A stretch of DNA of 64,000 nt from Rheum nobile (GCA_027886185.1 WOAB01000109.1:10148501-10212500); one strand, 5' to 3'. Shown: positions 21,573 through 34,045, counted from the first letter of the stretch. Program-made: numbers and translations. Notes: generated by a model from the letters alone, not told the origin.

Positions 21573-23008
21573 TGATAGAGGCTAAAGTCGTGTGCCCAAT
21601 CAAAGTAAAATCCTTAACAACCTAAACTAGTAGAATAGGCAAGCAAGGGTCGAATCCCACAGGGAGGAGTTGTCTTTATTTATGTCAATTTGCATGCAAT
21701 AGTAACAAAGGGGGGTTTTGGTTGATTGTTGGTAAACAAGTAAACAAAGGAAATAAAAGCAAAGATTTGTAATCAAATAAGGAAAAACACTTATCCAAAC
21801 AAATATCCACATTTAGTTTGGTTGATTGATCATTGATTATTCCTAGTCCTCAATCCTCAAGAATATCATAATCCCTGTTCTGAAATAGTTACCAGTCCAA
21901 CTAGTCCTGATAACCCTAACTATTAAACAATCAAGAAACTATCAAGATAAATCTAACAGCAGCAGTAAGCTCAGGAATAAATAGGCTCATGCAATACTTA
22001 ACAACCCGTCAGTACTCGACATGCAATCAATTCTCTTCACAATAAACATTCACAACCCGTTCATGTAAATCGTGTTTGCTACTCTGAATTAGGTATGAAC
22101 AATATTAATCTCACCAAGTTGACCAGATTAAGGTAACTAGCACTATAGATAATATCAATCTCAACTAGTTTGTCAGGCTAGGGAAACTAATATTAATAAT
22201 ACTAATCACAACAATTGATGAACTAGATCAACCAATAGAATTCAAAACCCTAATCCTGCAATATGAATAATATCAATAAAACTAGGTGGCCAATCTAGAG
22301 AAATCAATATAACTCAATGGGATGAAGCATAAGAGAATCAATAACACTCAAGGATAGAGTAAACGAATAATCTCACAATCAAATTCAAACCAAGGCTTCA
22401 ATCGTCGGACTAAGCAAAGGGTACTTAGCTCTTCATAGTATTGAAACAATAAAATTCAAAGGGAAAATAAAACGTAGAATGAAAACTGAATAATCGATGA
22501 TAGCTTCTTGGAGGCTATGGAACTAGGTTTAAATAATCTAAACCTAAAACCAAAGATCACAAACATAATCTAAAAAGAAAATAAACTAAATAAACGAAAT
22601 AAAGAAATTAAAAGAAAATCGGAAAAGTAAAATAAAGTAACTTCGGAGAAATCCCGCACGGCTCGTTGATGCCCATTTCCGCGATCGCAGATGAATTTCC
22701 GTGGTCGCGGAAAATTCCAAATCTGACTCTTTGCTCTCGATTTATCCGCGATCAACTCCATTGCTCGCCCGCAGTCGCGGATTCTCCACTGCTTCTTCGT
22801 GTGGCTTCTTTCTTCGACTCTTCCTCGGTCTGCTCAAGTGGTCTCCTCTCCATCTTCAATAAGTCTTCGTTTAAGCTTCTCCAAACCACCAAATCTACAC
22901 TTCTACTCTTCAACTCCAATCTCTACAGTTGTGCACTAAACGTCTCCAAATAGCACCCAAAACACCGGTAACAACTCCTAGTTAAACCCTATAAAGTAAC
23001 ACTGATCA
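21573..23008. mobile_element. solo LTR inside the Athila-like element
   Basis: 1436 bp, starting TGATAGAGGCTAAAG and ending AACACTGATCA, flanked by the exact duplication CTCAG (21568-21572 and 23009-23013). It is a diverged relative of the host element's own LTRs (shared blocks AGGCTAAAGTCG, GGCAAGCAAGGGTCGAATCC and others). No internal sequence remains, as expected after LTR-LTR recombination. A GC dyad pair lies near 22678-22710. Confidence 0.92.
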
Positions 23009-23642
23009 CTCAGTATCTCGTAGGGTCATCGAAAAGACATTCTCTCCCTGGCGCACTACTGGGTGAGATAGTAGGTTTGCCGACGCCCTGTCCTCCATTC
23101 TGCTCATGGTTTGAGTCATTTGCCCAATCTGATTCTCCCAGTTCTGGATATTGGACTTCATCTCTTGTTCATGTTGGATCATGTTTTGCGTAAGAGATCG
23201 AATCATATCCTCAGTAGACATGGAGGAACTTGGATCAGACACTGGTGGGCTATGCTCGTAGGCTGGATAATATTGTTGTGGAGTACCCTATTCATAATAC
23301 GACTGTGGCCCCGGGTAGAACTCCTGGTAGTCATGACCATAAGGAGGATATTGTTGGTTCTCATAACTCGAATTGGGGTGATCTCTCCACCCTGGAGTGT
23401 ATGCGCAGGAGTATGGGTCATATCGCGGCTCCGGCTGCTGTCCGCTCTTTGTCATATATATCTGCATCATCTCCTTTATTTCTCTAATCTCAACATGCAG
23501 GACTGCGGCCATTTCTCGCTTGCTGGTTTTCTGTATTAGGACTCAGAAGTGGAAGATTATAAGTAGCACGGGTGTGTACCATAAGATAGGTCCACACCAA
23601 AAATTGGCACACAAACACACACAAAGAAAAAACAAAACTTGA
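23009..23642 (-). pseudogene. Athila-like gag remnant
   Basis: Two frames on the minus strand. About 23512-23290 carries a Tyr/Pro/Gln-rich stretch containing S-C-A-Y-T-P-G-W-R-D-H-P-N, the N-P-Y-S-x-x-Y-N-P-G-W-x-x-H-P-N signature of Athila gag. Then 23242-23009 has QNWENQIGQMTQTMSRMEDR and a tail ending near S-M-T-L-R-D, the usual gag end (...A-I-T-L-R-S-G). The N-terminal gag is missing. Confidence 0.75.
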
Positions 23643-23661
23643 TTCCCCGGCAACGGCGCCA
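23643..23661 (-). other. primer-binding site, tRNA-Asp type
   Basis: The minus strand reads TGGCGCCGTTGCCGGGGAA, complementary to the 3' end of plant tRNA-Asp and typical of Athila elements. Three bases separate it from the LTR edge at 23665. Confidence 0.9.
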
Positions 23662-23664
23662 ATT

Positions 23665-25014
23665 TGACGGAGGCTAAAGTCGTATCACCTTATCAAAATA
23701 ATCCTAAACAAACCTAACTCAGTAGAATAGGCAAGCAAGGGTCGAATCCCACAGGGAGGAGTTGTCTTTCTTTATGTAAATTTGCATGCAAAAGTAACAA
23801 AGGGGGGTTTTGGTTGGTTGTTCGTAAACAAGTAAACAAAGGAAACAAAAGCAAAGGTTTGTAATCAAATTGGGAAAAACACTTAGCCAAATAAATATCC
23901 ACCATTCATTCGATTGACTGGTCCTAGGTTATTTCTATTCCTTTCTTTGATTATTCTTGTCCCTATTCTGAAATAGTTACCAGTCCTACTAGTCCAGGTA
24001 ACCCTAACTATTGAACGCAAAAGAAACCATCAAGTATTAGAACAATAACAGCAAGACGCATAGGAATTAACCAGGATACATGCAACACCGATTTTTCACA
24101 GCATTTAACACATAATCAATTCTCTTTCATAATAAACTAGTCCTATCAGTCCTAGAATATCATGGATGCTGCAAAAGATAAGGAATCTCAACCCAAAATT
24201 TCCAAACCCTAGCAATAGACAATTACTAATATCAACTAGGTGATCAATCTAGTCAAATCAATAAGAATCAATAGGAATAAGCTCAAGAGAAAAGATATAA
24301 TCCAAAGGAATAGGAAATAGAGTTATAACCTCACAATCATGAATCAAATGAAGGCTTCAATTGTCGGACTAAGCAAAGGGTGCTTAGTTCTTCATAGTCT
24401 TGAAACAAAAACTCAAAGAGAAAAGAATGTTGAATAATGAACTCCCTTCAAAGCTGCTAGGGTAACTAGGTTAAATAACCTAGCCCAAAAACCTAATGCT
24501 CAAAAGATAACAAACATAGTCTCAAAAGGAAATAAAATAATGTAAACGAAATAAAGAAAATAAAAGAAAAGGGAAATAATATAAAAGTAAAACTTCGGAT
24601 CGTCTGACGAAACGGACTCGGCGCGCCTGATGCATATTTCCGTGATCACGGAAAATTCCTTTTTCTCCTCTCGCGCTCTCGACTTTTCCGCGACCGCGGG
24701 CCTTGCTCTTCCGCGATCGCGGAACTTCGCGTTCTTCACTTCTCGCCTTTTGTAGATTCCCGCAACCGCAGCCTCAGCCCCGCGATCGCGGTTTTGACTA
24801 TGTGGCTCCACTTAGCTTCTTTCTCCAGCTCTTCCTTCGTCTTCTACGTGGTTTTCTTCTCATCTTCTTGATGTCTTATTTTAAACTCCTCCAAACCACC
24901 ATATCTCCACATCTACTCCTCAACTCTGATCTCCACAATATGCTCTAAACATCTCCAAATGGTACCCAAAATGGTAACAACTCCTAGTTAAACATTACAA
25001 AGTAGCGCTGATCA
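23665..25014 (-). repeat. 5' LTR of the Athila-like element
   Basis: 1350 bp, same ends as the 3' LTR. The GC dyads are at about 24645-24660, 24685-24725 and 24758-24795; the first pair has decayed (CCGTGATCACGG) relative to the other LTR. Confidence 0.9.
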
Positions 25015-25019
25015 GGGGG

Positions 25020-25896
25020 CTAGAGTCGGATGGAGCATCTCTGACGGCTGATGCGTGACAGGTGCGTGTCGTTGGCAGGCGTCGCACTTTCTGACATAGT
25101 CGGTTGCGTCTTTGTTCATTGTGGGCTAGTAATAACCTGTCCTGAGAACTTTGCCGGATAGGCTGCGTCCTCTAGTATGGTTTCCGCATTCTCCATCGTG
25201 TAGAGATTGTAAGATGCGTCGTACCTTGGTTGTTTTGAGGCAACGTAGGTATAGGCATGTAACAGATCGTTTGAACAACACATTATCTTTTAAATCAAAG
25301 CTTACGGCTTGTACCTTGAGTCTTTTAGCTTCTGCTTTGTCTGCTGGGAGTGTTCCATCTTCGAGCCACTTAATGTAGGGGGTGGTCCAATCATCTTGGT
25401 TGCCCGCCAAATCTTCTTCTGTGTGGTCGCCTACCTCTGCTGAGACAACTTCTTCTAAGCGTAATTCGTTCATTGTCTGAGTATCGTCTGGATTAGCTGA
25501 TCTGGAGACTTTGGGGACGGTTGGTGTGATGATGTGTGCCAACGGAATGTTGTGGAAGTCGTTAGGATGCAAGGCGGAGGCAAGATTTGCTAAGGCATCG
25601 GCTTGTGTGTTGAGGTCGCGTGGGACTTGTCGGATGGTAAAGTTCTGGAATTTGCTTGCCAATTTTTTGACGATATCTAGATATGCCATCATCCTGTCGT
25701 CTTTGGCAGCGTACGAACCTTGTACTTGGTTGACGATTAGGAGAGAGTCGCATGTCACCTCTATGCTTAAAATTGCGAGATCGTGCGTGAGTGTTAATCC
25801 AAATACGAGGGCTTCATATTCTGCTTCATTGTTGGTCGCGTCCCACTTGCATCTCACAGTTTGGGCTATATGGTCCCCTTGTGGTGATTTTAGCAC
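25020..25896 (-). pseudogene. Tat second RNase H and integrase zinc domain
   Basis: The first part is an archaeal-type RNase H (N-N-E-A-E-Y-E-A-L at about 25835-25810; V-T-C-D-S-L-L-I-V-N-Q-V; D-A-L-A-N-L-A-S near 25575), whose start is cut off by a stop at 25945. The domain is followed by a linker and the integrase zinc region (H-D-G-E-C-G-N-H ... C-D-A-C-Q-R near 25080). A TAG at about 25128 replaces the usual Trp codon (Y-Y-stop-P). A second RNase H after RT is diagnostic for Tat elements. Confidence 0.85.
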
Positions 25897-25944
25897 GACA
25901 CCTAGGCCGACTCCTCTTACGTCCGATGTTCCGTCGGTATGGAG

Positions 25945-27453
25945 TTACCATGTGCCTCTATCTTCTTCAACTTTCAACTGTTCGACCTCCTTCGTGGCTT
26001 CTTGTTCTAGCGTCGGGCTGAAATCGGCCACAAAGTCGGCTAAAGCTTGAGATTTGATTGTCGTTATTGGCTCGTACTCGATGTCGAATCCGCTGAGGTG
26101 TATGGCCCATTTGGCCATTCGTCCTGTAAATTCTGGTTTCCTCATGACTACTTTCATGGGATGGTTAGTTCTCACAACAATAGCATGTGATTCGAAATAG
26201 GGTCGTAACTTGTTTGAGGCCATAACTAATGCCAAGACTAATTTTTCAAGTGATGTGTACCTGGTCTCGGCGGGAAGCAAGGAACGACTTACATAGTAGA
26301 CCGGTGATGGTTTACCATCTTCTTCTCTTGTTAGGACTGCGCTGATGGCTGATTCTGATACGGCTAAGTATAGTGGTAATGGCTCGTCGTCTTTTGGTTT
26401 AGCTAGTAGGAGTGGACTTTCCAGATAAGCATTTAGATCTTGGAAGGCGTGTTCATGTGTTACCGTCCAGTCGAATGATTTATTCTTTTTTAGGGCTTCG
26501 TAGAAGAGCTTGTACTTATCCAAGGATTTGGATATGAATCTGTTTAATGCCGCTATCCGTCCTGTCAGTTTCTGTACGTCCTTGACGCATCGAGGGGATC
26601 TAAGGTTGACGATGGCCTTGATCTGGTCTGGACTGGCTTCGATCCCTCTTTGAGTGACCATGTATCCCAAAAAATTTCTTGAAGACACTCCGAAAGAGCA
26701 TTTAGTCGGGTTTAATTTCATGTTATATCTTTTCAATACCTCGAAAGCTTCCTGTCGCTTTGGATTTGACGAGCATGTCGTCGATGTAAACTTCCATGGT
26801 ATCTCCGATCTGATAATTGAACATTTTGTTTACCAACCTCTGATATATGGCCCCTGCATTTTTTAGTCCAAAAGGCATTACTTTGTAGCAGTACGTACCT
26901 TGGCTTGTTATGAAAGCTGTCTTTTCTTGGTCGTCAGGGTCCATGAGAATTTGGTTATCTCCGCTGAACGCGTCCATGAATGTCAGCATTTCGTGTCCAG
27001 TGGTCACGTCAAACATGGCGTCGATATGTGGTGACGGGAAAGAATCTTTTGGACAGGCCTTGTTTAGGTATGTGAAGTCGATGCATACTCTCCATTTCCC
27101 ATTCTTCTTTTGAACCACGACGACGTTTGCTAACCAATCGGGGTACTTGACTTCTCTTATTTTACTTGTTTCGAGTAAATTTTTTACCTCATCGTCTACA
27201 ATTTTGTTACGTTCTGGTGCGAACTTTCTCCTTTTTTGCTTGACTGGAGGGTATGTGGGATCTACATTCAATTTGTGAGTAATAATATATGGGGAGATCC
27301 CACCATGTCTTCGTGTGACCAAGCAAAACAATCAGAGTTGGAACGTAAAAAGGAAATTAAATCTGCCCTGGTCGAATCGTTTAGATCTGATCTGACCTTC
27401 ACTGTTTGTGTCGACTTTGAAGGATCTAGCGCGACCTCGTCGAGTTGTTCCAT
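25945..27453 (-). pseudogene. Tat reverse transcriptase and first RNase H
   Basis: RT starts near 27330 (preceded by the S-D-C-F-A-W-S-H-E-D-M block in another frame), runs through VVVQKKNGKWRVCIDF, CPKDSFPSPHIDAM and VMPFGLKNAGAIYQRL, and reaches the catalytic YIDD at 26777-26788. A frameshift follows near 26760. RT then continues (K-C-S-F-G-V, F-L-G-Y-M-V-T-Q-R-G-I) into RNase H (LYLAVSESAISAVL to Q-A-L-A-D-F-V-A-D-F). The frame ends in a TAA (25945-25947) where CAA (Gln) would continue into the second RNase H. Two frameshifts and this stop inactivate it. Confidence 0.88.
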
Positions 27454-27498
27454 TTCTGGTTCGATGTATCGCGTGGTTCCTTCGCCACACTGTGATTG

Positions 27499-29757
27499 CT
27501 ATGCGGAAGATTTGTCGACTGCCCCTTTCATTGAAGTGACATAGCACTCCTTAGCAGCTCGTTGGTTGCCTCTTATTTCCTGTACCCCCCACTTAGTAAG
27601 AAACTTTATTGTCTGGTGGTAAGTGGAAGGTACAGCTTTCATGGCGTGGATCCAGGGTCTGCCAAGGATTGCATTGTATGGAGATGGGCAGTCGAGTATC
27701 AAAAACGTTACCTGTTGATTGACTCTACTAGCATACGTTGTTAACACAATCTCGCCTTGGGTATACTTAACTTCTCCGCTGAACCCGACCAGCGGAGTAG
27801 AGTTTCTGGTCAAGTCGTCCTCGCTTAAACCCATACCCTTTAAGGCGTCTAGTGTCAACAAGTTGGTGGAGCTACCTGTGTCGATTAGAACACGACGGAT
27901 AAGGTAGTTGCTAATCGAAAGAGAAATTACCAAACCGTCATGGTGGTCGCCTAACTCTTGAGCTTCCGAGTCATCGAAGGTAATGGCGGGAGCGTCGGAG
28001 ATCTGTAATTGTCTTGTCTCCGTCTGAATTGGCTTGTTGCCTTTGCTCTCTCGAGCATGTCTTTTGGCGGCCGAGTATGTGTTCCCACATACGTATGACC
28101 CTCCTGAAATGGTGTTAACTATTTTAGTGGGAACCGGAGAGGATGGTTTATTGGATGTTACCTGGTCCCTTCGATCGAGGGCCGCTTTATCTCTATCTGA
28201 GATGACGTCGCGTAATAGCCCCTGCGCGAGGAGCCTCGCGACTTCCTTGCGAAGGGCTATGCATTCATCTGTCGAATGTCCATGGTCTCTGTGGAACTCG
28301 CACCACCGGTTCATGTCTTTCTTGGCGTCTAGTTTGTCGCTCTTCTGAGGCCACCTTACTTCCTTTCCATATTTGTCGAAACTTTTTACGAGCTCCGACA
28401 CGGAGATATTGAAGTTGTAAGAGTGAAGCTTCGGAGGGAGAGCGGGGTTGTTTTGCCAATTCTGGTTCATGTCATAAGTGTTGTTTACCTGACTGGGGTC
28501 GCTTCACCCCTTAGGGTACGGTTGGTGTCGTCGATCGCGTCGATAATCCGAGGATGCCTTTCGGTCGACTCGATCGGGACTCTTGTTTTCCTTGGAAGGT
28601 TCCTCGTCTTCTTCGAGTCTGACTTGTGCCGTGGTTTTGGCTTGTACGTCTTCAAAGCTTCGACATGGGTATTTGGTCAATTCAAGGTAGAGTTCACTAC
28701 CCCTGATCAGGCCCCGGCGAAACGCTTCGATCGACGTTGGGACGTCACAATGTGGGATTGTGACCTTCTCTTTGTTGTACCTGTTAAGATAATCCCTTAG
28801 AGGTTCGCCATACCTTTGCACAATCTTGTAAAGGTCGCTTGACTGCTTTTCTAATCGTCGACTGCTAGCAAATTGAACTTTGAACGAATTGATCAAGTCG
28901 GCGAAGGAAGCGATGGAACCCTGTGGTAAATGCATAAGCCAAGTTAGTGCAGGTCCCGCGAGGGTTGTGCCAAAGCTTTTGCACATGACTACCTCGCGGT
29001 TCCCTCTTGGGATCGAAATAGTCATTAATTTTTGCTTATAAAATGAGACGTGATCGTCGGGATCCCCGGTCCCGTCATAGTTGGGCATGTTGGGGACGTG
29101 GAACTTTATTGGAATTTCGACGCGTGCGATTGCTTCTACGAAAGGCGAGTCTTCGTATCCATCGATTGCAACCCTCTCGATTGGTTGGGGAACTCCTGGG
29201 ATCCGTGCGATGCGGTCGTCTAGAGTCTTCATATGTTCATTAATAGCTTGTTGTATGAGGGCCTGGAGGTCGGCCGGAGCCGTCGCATGTGGATGGGTTG
29301 CTCGAGCCCCGAGAGGCTCGGCTACAGAGTTTGGCATGTTAGTCGTGATAAAAGTGACCGGAGGGGTCCAAAACATACCAGTATGCTGGGAAGCATTGGT
29401 CTCCACTGCGGGTGTCATGTCCACTCCATCTAGATCGAGTCGTATGGGTAATCCTTCCGTATTGACCGTGCGTCTTGATCCTCTGGGAACCGATACGGAC
29501 GAGTGTACCTGCGATCTTAGAAACTCATTTTCACGGGTTAGTCGAGCGATTTCGGATTCAGATTGAGCACTTAGCGTTTCGGTCCTGGTACGCTGTTGAA
29601 CTAGCTCTTCTCGAAGGACATTCATGGCTTTTGCAAGTTCTTGTATTTGTGAATCTGCGACTGGCTGGGCGTTGACGTTCTCTTCCTGATTTTCGATTTG
29701 GACGTTATCCTGGGCTGGATCTTCGACGGGGACCACGGGGTTCCCTATGCCGGTCAT
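27499..29757 (-). pseudogene. Tat gag-protease, one nonsense codon
   Basis: I place the start at the ATG at 29757 (MTGIGNPVVP), since the frame's earlier part lies in the primer-binding site. A coiled-coil N-terminus is followed by the gag core (N-M-P-N-Y-D-G-T-G-D-P-D-D-H, then A-L-T-W-L at about 28950). The frame is stopped by TGA at 28504-28506 and resumes in the same frame: zinc-finger-like C-E-F-H-R-D-H-G-H-S-T-D-E-C, then protease with the active site VLIDTGSSTNLL near 27860. Length after the stop is 323 codons. TGA is one C-to-T change from CGA (Arg). Confidence 0.88.
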
Positions 29758-29804
29758 GATGGGATGAGTGTCGGATTGATGATTGGGTCGCTGATTGGCT
29801 AGAT

Positions 29805-29822
29805 GCCCCACGGTGGGCGCCA
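29805..29822 (-). other. primer-binding site of the Tat element
   Basis: The minus strand reads TGGCGCCCACCGTGGGGC, three bases inside the 5' LTR edge. The TGGCGCC start is normal for Tat elements. I do not assign the tRNA. Confidence 0.8.
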
Positions 29823-29825
29823 AAT

Positions 29826-30432
29826 TGTTTTGGGACGAAAAGATCGAACTAACCTGAATCGCCTGAAGAAGGGCAACTAGACAACAACAGTTTTGATTAT
29901 ATCTAAATGATCCAAATCAAACAAAGATCTAGACGAAATAAGATTACAAAGATGCAAAGATAAGCTTATCTCTTCTGAATAAGAGACTGGTCGAATCAAA
30001 TGATTTAATCGCCGGTTGCTTTAATACTGAAATGAGGATTCAAGATTAAGAGTTCTGATGAATGTAAGCAAGAGAGTAGTAGCCTGTATTATGCCAAATT
30101 CGTGTGTTTTACAATGATCTCAAATCCTATTATATACACTTTTAATTTCCAAAGATTTAGCTAAACTAGCCGTTTGGCCTCTGCGATCTTCACTCGCCAG
30201 CTTTGATTATCAGATGGCCATGATCTTGCAATATTTATGATTGATTACGTGGGTTATAACTGCTACATGGAAGGATATATTGACCTCCATAATCCGGGGC
30301 TCAATAACTTCTCTGATCTTGTCATGGTCGTGATCCTCGCTCGTCGTTTAATCAGATGATCGTTCCAAATGGGAAGGTCACTCCGTCTATTGGGCTGCTT
30401 CCTTCAGGGTCCATTAAGAGTGAGGCCCAACA
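29826..30432 (-). repeat. 5' LTR of the Tat element
   Basis: 607 bp, paired with 10834-11420. On the outside, the minus strand reads ...CATTGGGGTAT before the LTR, which itself resembles a polypurine tract, so the flank could be another Tat-related tail. No match to the left flank TCCAA was found. Confidence 0.85.
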
Positions 30433-31270
30433 ATACCCCAATGGGAAATTAGCTAAGCACATGTTTAACGTTATTTTAGTTATTCAGTGAATCGGAATCA
30501 AAACCTAAAAACCCACGTTTTAGATCCAAGGCCGGCTTTATCTGCATTCCGATCTAAGTAGATGTCGTTATTAGGTGGGGAGTTTTCCGGAGACTACACA
30601 CGTACGTGAAAGTTACTTAACACACGTATATATAGCAGAAAAATCTTAACTAAAACACGTAACACATATTTGGATTCTTAATTGCCCCTATACTATATGC
30701 TTCACCAACAACAACCAAGAAACATATTTCAATTAATTACCATGGAAATGATCAATCTTTACAGCTTATAAGCTATCGGTCCACAAAAGAAGTCGGGTCG
30801 ACCGATCCGATATGATGTATAGGTTTGCTATTCTTGTCGATTTAAGTCTATGTGACTAAATATACAGGAGCTATTCGTTACACTCGTATTATATATATCA
30901 TTGTTTTGAATAAAAATTATAATTAGAATAAACATAGAAGAACATCCTTTGTATTTATGTATTATAAATTAATAATTCACTTAGAAAATATAAAATATAA
31001 AACATTATTTTTATTTTTGAACTTTAGTTTGGGAGAACGTCAACTATCGATCAACACCAACACGAGTATTAAGATAAGCTTTGACAACTGTTAAAATCTG
31101 GTATATGCAAGGTTTTTTAACCGTTGTCGTAGTCAGGTTTGTCTATGCAGAGATACATAGACAATGGTGCCATGATAGACAACATTTATCAAAAACGTGT
31201 AGGGATTTAGATGTTTTAAGTGGAATTTCAGAAAACAGTTTTCTAACATCTAACTTAGAATCTCATGCAT
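30433..31270. other. no gene recognised
   Basis: AT-rich DNA without coding homology or a clear transposon end. A short open frame at 31081-31272 has no recognisable motif. Confidence 0.5.
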
Positions 31271-31912
31271 AAATTTGATACGAACCACATATGAAAGAGT
31301 AATATACCTTTTGATGCAAAACTTGTTTCCGGAATCTCCTGGAGAATAGAGTCTCAATTGTGACTCATCTACTTAGTTCACACGAGCACGGTACTAGATC
31401 GCCTTGCCTTCGTTTGCTAGAACGGGACAAAAGCTCCAAGTTTGTCTTGCAGCAGGGTGTAAGGCCGACCCTAGATGTGTATTTGAGAGAGAGTTTTTCT
31501 CAACACATGAGATAATGGAATACTCCCTTGTTACAAGGAAAAAAAAATATTTATGGTTGATACAATATCTTATCTTTCCTAAGGATATATTTTCTTATAT
31601 CATCAAGTAAATAGATAACTCTTTATTATTACTTGATGAATAATCCACTCTCCAAATAATACATATGACCGAAATTCCCTTGTCCTACTATGGGCCTCAG
31701 GTTGCTTTGATCTAGCTCAATTACTCTAATGTGTGTGACCTTATAGGACCCATATATAATAGCAATGGGTCAAATCTAATTTATCTCATAAGTCATAGTT
31801 GGCTTCTAGCAAAGCACTAAGACTACCTAAAATATCCGGATTATTAATTTCCATTATAATCCTATTCTATTACTAGTAATTGTCATCTTGATTAAAGAAC
31901 ATATTCTTTCAA
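31270..31912 (-). repeat. 3' LTR of the copia element (left edge uncertain)
   Basis: The right edge is fixed by the purine tract at 31910-31920. About 240 bp of its start (31680-31912) recur in reverse orientation at 40541-40785. Confidence 0.55.
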
Positions 31913-32858
31913 TCTCCCACTTGTCCTTGAAAAAGTGTACAATATCAATTCCTTTGTCACTTAGTGTCTAATTTGATGATATGATGACATCTTATGTAAT
32001 CCATATCAATTTTCAAATTGTTTCTTGAACTCTGAGCTTGAATTATCAAAACAAATGATTACTATAATCCATTTGAGCACGGCCATGCATTTTTAGTTCT
32101 TACTCTTCAAGTGACCAAGACACCGTTCCTATCCATATATATATATGTATAGATATATAAATAGAAGGACTTCTCCATTCTCGTGTGACTATAGCTCCCA
32201 CTAAATCTTCAGCAATCCCGATCATTGTCTTTATAGCCACCTTTTACGCAACAGTGTTTGACAATGTCAAATACTACCAATCACCAAGCAAGAGGTATAT
32301 CACACTCATGTCTGAGGAATCTACTAATCATAGTTCAACTTAAAATTCTACAACTCATTTGAAGAATCTTAAGGTAGGTCTTCCCAACACGTATCCACCA
32401 TACATGTCCATGTAATTGATTAGACATCTTTATGTCCTTATAGCCCGTGAAACTTGGCGCTATCAATCAACTTACATAATTGCATGTATTGAGTCATTTA
32501 TGTCCAATTTAATGACTTAGACTACGGACAACTCATAATTCATAATATCAGTTCCCTTAATAGGGTTCCACCATAACTTTTATGATGATCCTATTTTATG
32601 ATTATAAATTATTAGGATTTTTTTTTAATTCTAAACCACAATTAAATAATAAAGAAACTTTATTTCAAAAAACAAACATGATGCAATGTTTTAACAATCA
32701 TGAAATCAACATCCATAATCTCAAAACAATACAATCTCAAAGCTATTCTCCAATGTGCTTGAGTCCCTTAGCCTTAGTGTGACTGTCATGCTTAGGCTTA
32801 GGAAGAGGTTTAGTCAACGGATCTGCAATGCTGTCATCTGTATGTATTTTGTAGAACT

Positions 32859-33990
32859 TCACATCTCCTTAACGACTAACTCATCATCTCCTCCATATAC
32901 CAAGAGATCATCTTTAGTAATTCTCATGTACTTTAGGATGTTCTTAGCTGTATTCCAGTGTGCTTCACCTATATTCGATTGGTATTTGATGCACATACTC
33001 AAAGCAAATGCGACATCTGGGCGAGTACAGACCATGGCATACATGATGGACCCTATTGTTGATGCATAAGGAATCCTACTCATCTTCTCTAGCTCAGCAG
33101 GTGTCACTGGGCACTGCTTCTTGCTAAGATGTAAGTCATGCTGCATAGGCAAGAATCATTTCTTGGAATTCTTCATATTGAACCTATCAAGAACCTTATC
33201 AACATAAGTTCCTTGACTTAGTCCAATAAGTCTCTTAGATCTATCTCTATGGATCTTGATGCCTAATATGTACTCGGCCTCCTAATTCTTTAATTGAGAA
33301 AATACTTCTTAAGCCAGTCCTTAATGAACTCCAGCATAGGAATGGCATTTCCAATGAGTAGTATGTCATCCACATACAAGACTAGGAAGACCACTTTGCC
33401 CCCACTAAACTTCTTGCAAACACAAGGTTCTTCTTCGTATCCGATGAAATCAAACTATTTGACCACTTCATCAAATCAAAGATTACAACTCCTTGATGTC
33501 TGCTTAAGTCCATAAATGGACTTCTTAAGCTTGCATACTTTCCTAGGATTCTGTGGATCCTCAAAACCCTCAGGTTGTGTCAAGTACACATCCTTTTCTA
33601 AATACCCATTTAGAAAAATTGTCTTGACATCCATTTGTCATATCTCATAATCATAATGAGCTGCAATGGAACTGATCATGACAACTGGTGAGAAGGTTTC
33701 ATCATAGTCAATGCCATGAATCTGTCTAAAACCTTTTGCAACCAGACTCGCTTTGAAAACTGTTATGTTTCCATTCTTGTATGTTTTGAGTTTGTAAACC
33801 CATTTGTATCCTATGGGTACTACCCCATCTGGCAAATCTATCAAGTCCCATACTTGATTCTCAGACATGGAATCCATTTTAGACTTCATGGCAATACGCC
33901 ATTTCTCGAAGTCTGAACTCACCACAGCTTGCTTGTATGTAGTAGGCTCATCGCTTTCTAAAAGTAGGATGTCTAAACTCGCATTCATTA
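32859..33990 (-). pseudogene. copia RT and RNase H pieces
   Basis: The minus strand shows MDSMSENQVWDLIDLPDG and Y-K-W-V-Y-K-L-K (start of RT, about 33870-33780), the catalytic YVDD at 33365-33376, then S-I-G-S-I-M-Y-A-M-V-C-T-R-P-D-V-A-F-A-L (33065-33000). Frame breaks near 33640, 33290 and 33150. The product would be a dead copia polymerase. Confidence 0.85.
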
Positions 33991-34045
33991 TGAAATCAAC
34001 ATATCTCTTTGGCTGCGTTCTGGGCCTATCTGATCTACGTGTGGG

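Larger units (their letters stand above)
17923..25014 (-). mobile_element. Athila-like Ty3/gypsy element, pol deleted
   Basis: LTRs 17923-19278 and 23665-25014, a tRNA-Asp-type primer-binding site at 23643-23661, gag pieces, and a 5-base target duplication GGGGG (17918-17922, 25015-25019). The internal region (4.4 kb, including a 1436-bp solo LTR) keeps gag and a protease-like end but no RT, RNase H or integrase, so it would have needed a helper. LTR start TGACGGAGG and end CTGATCA are both present. Confidence 0.9.
10834..30432 (-). mobile_element. Tat-lineage Ty3/gypsy element with nested insertions
   Basis: Its LTRs are 29826-30432 (5') and 10834-11420 (3'). A primer-binding site sits beside the 5' LTR. 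Gag, protease, RT, RNase H, a second archaeal-type RNase H and integrase follow in minus-strand order. The dual RNase H and the long region after integrase containing an antisense ORF are marks of the Tat lineage. Removing three later insertions (11955-14694, about 16002-17308, 17923-25014) gives an original length near 8.5 kb. No target-site duplication is visible at its ends. Several single-base nonsense changes show that it is dead. Confidence 0.85.

Noticed and set aside
10834..30432. Target-site duplication of the Tat element
   Set aside because: TCCAA on the left and TACCC on the right do not match; I did not force one.
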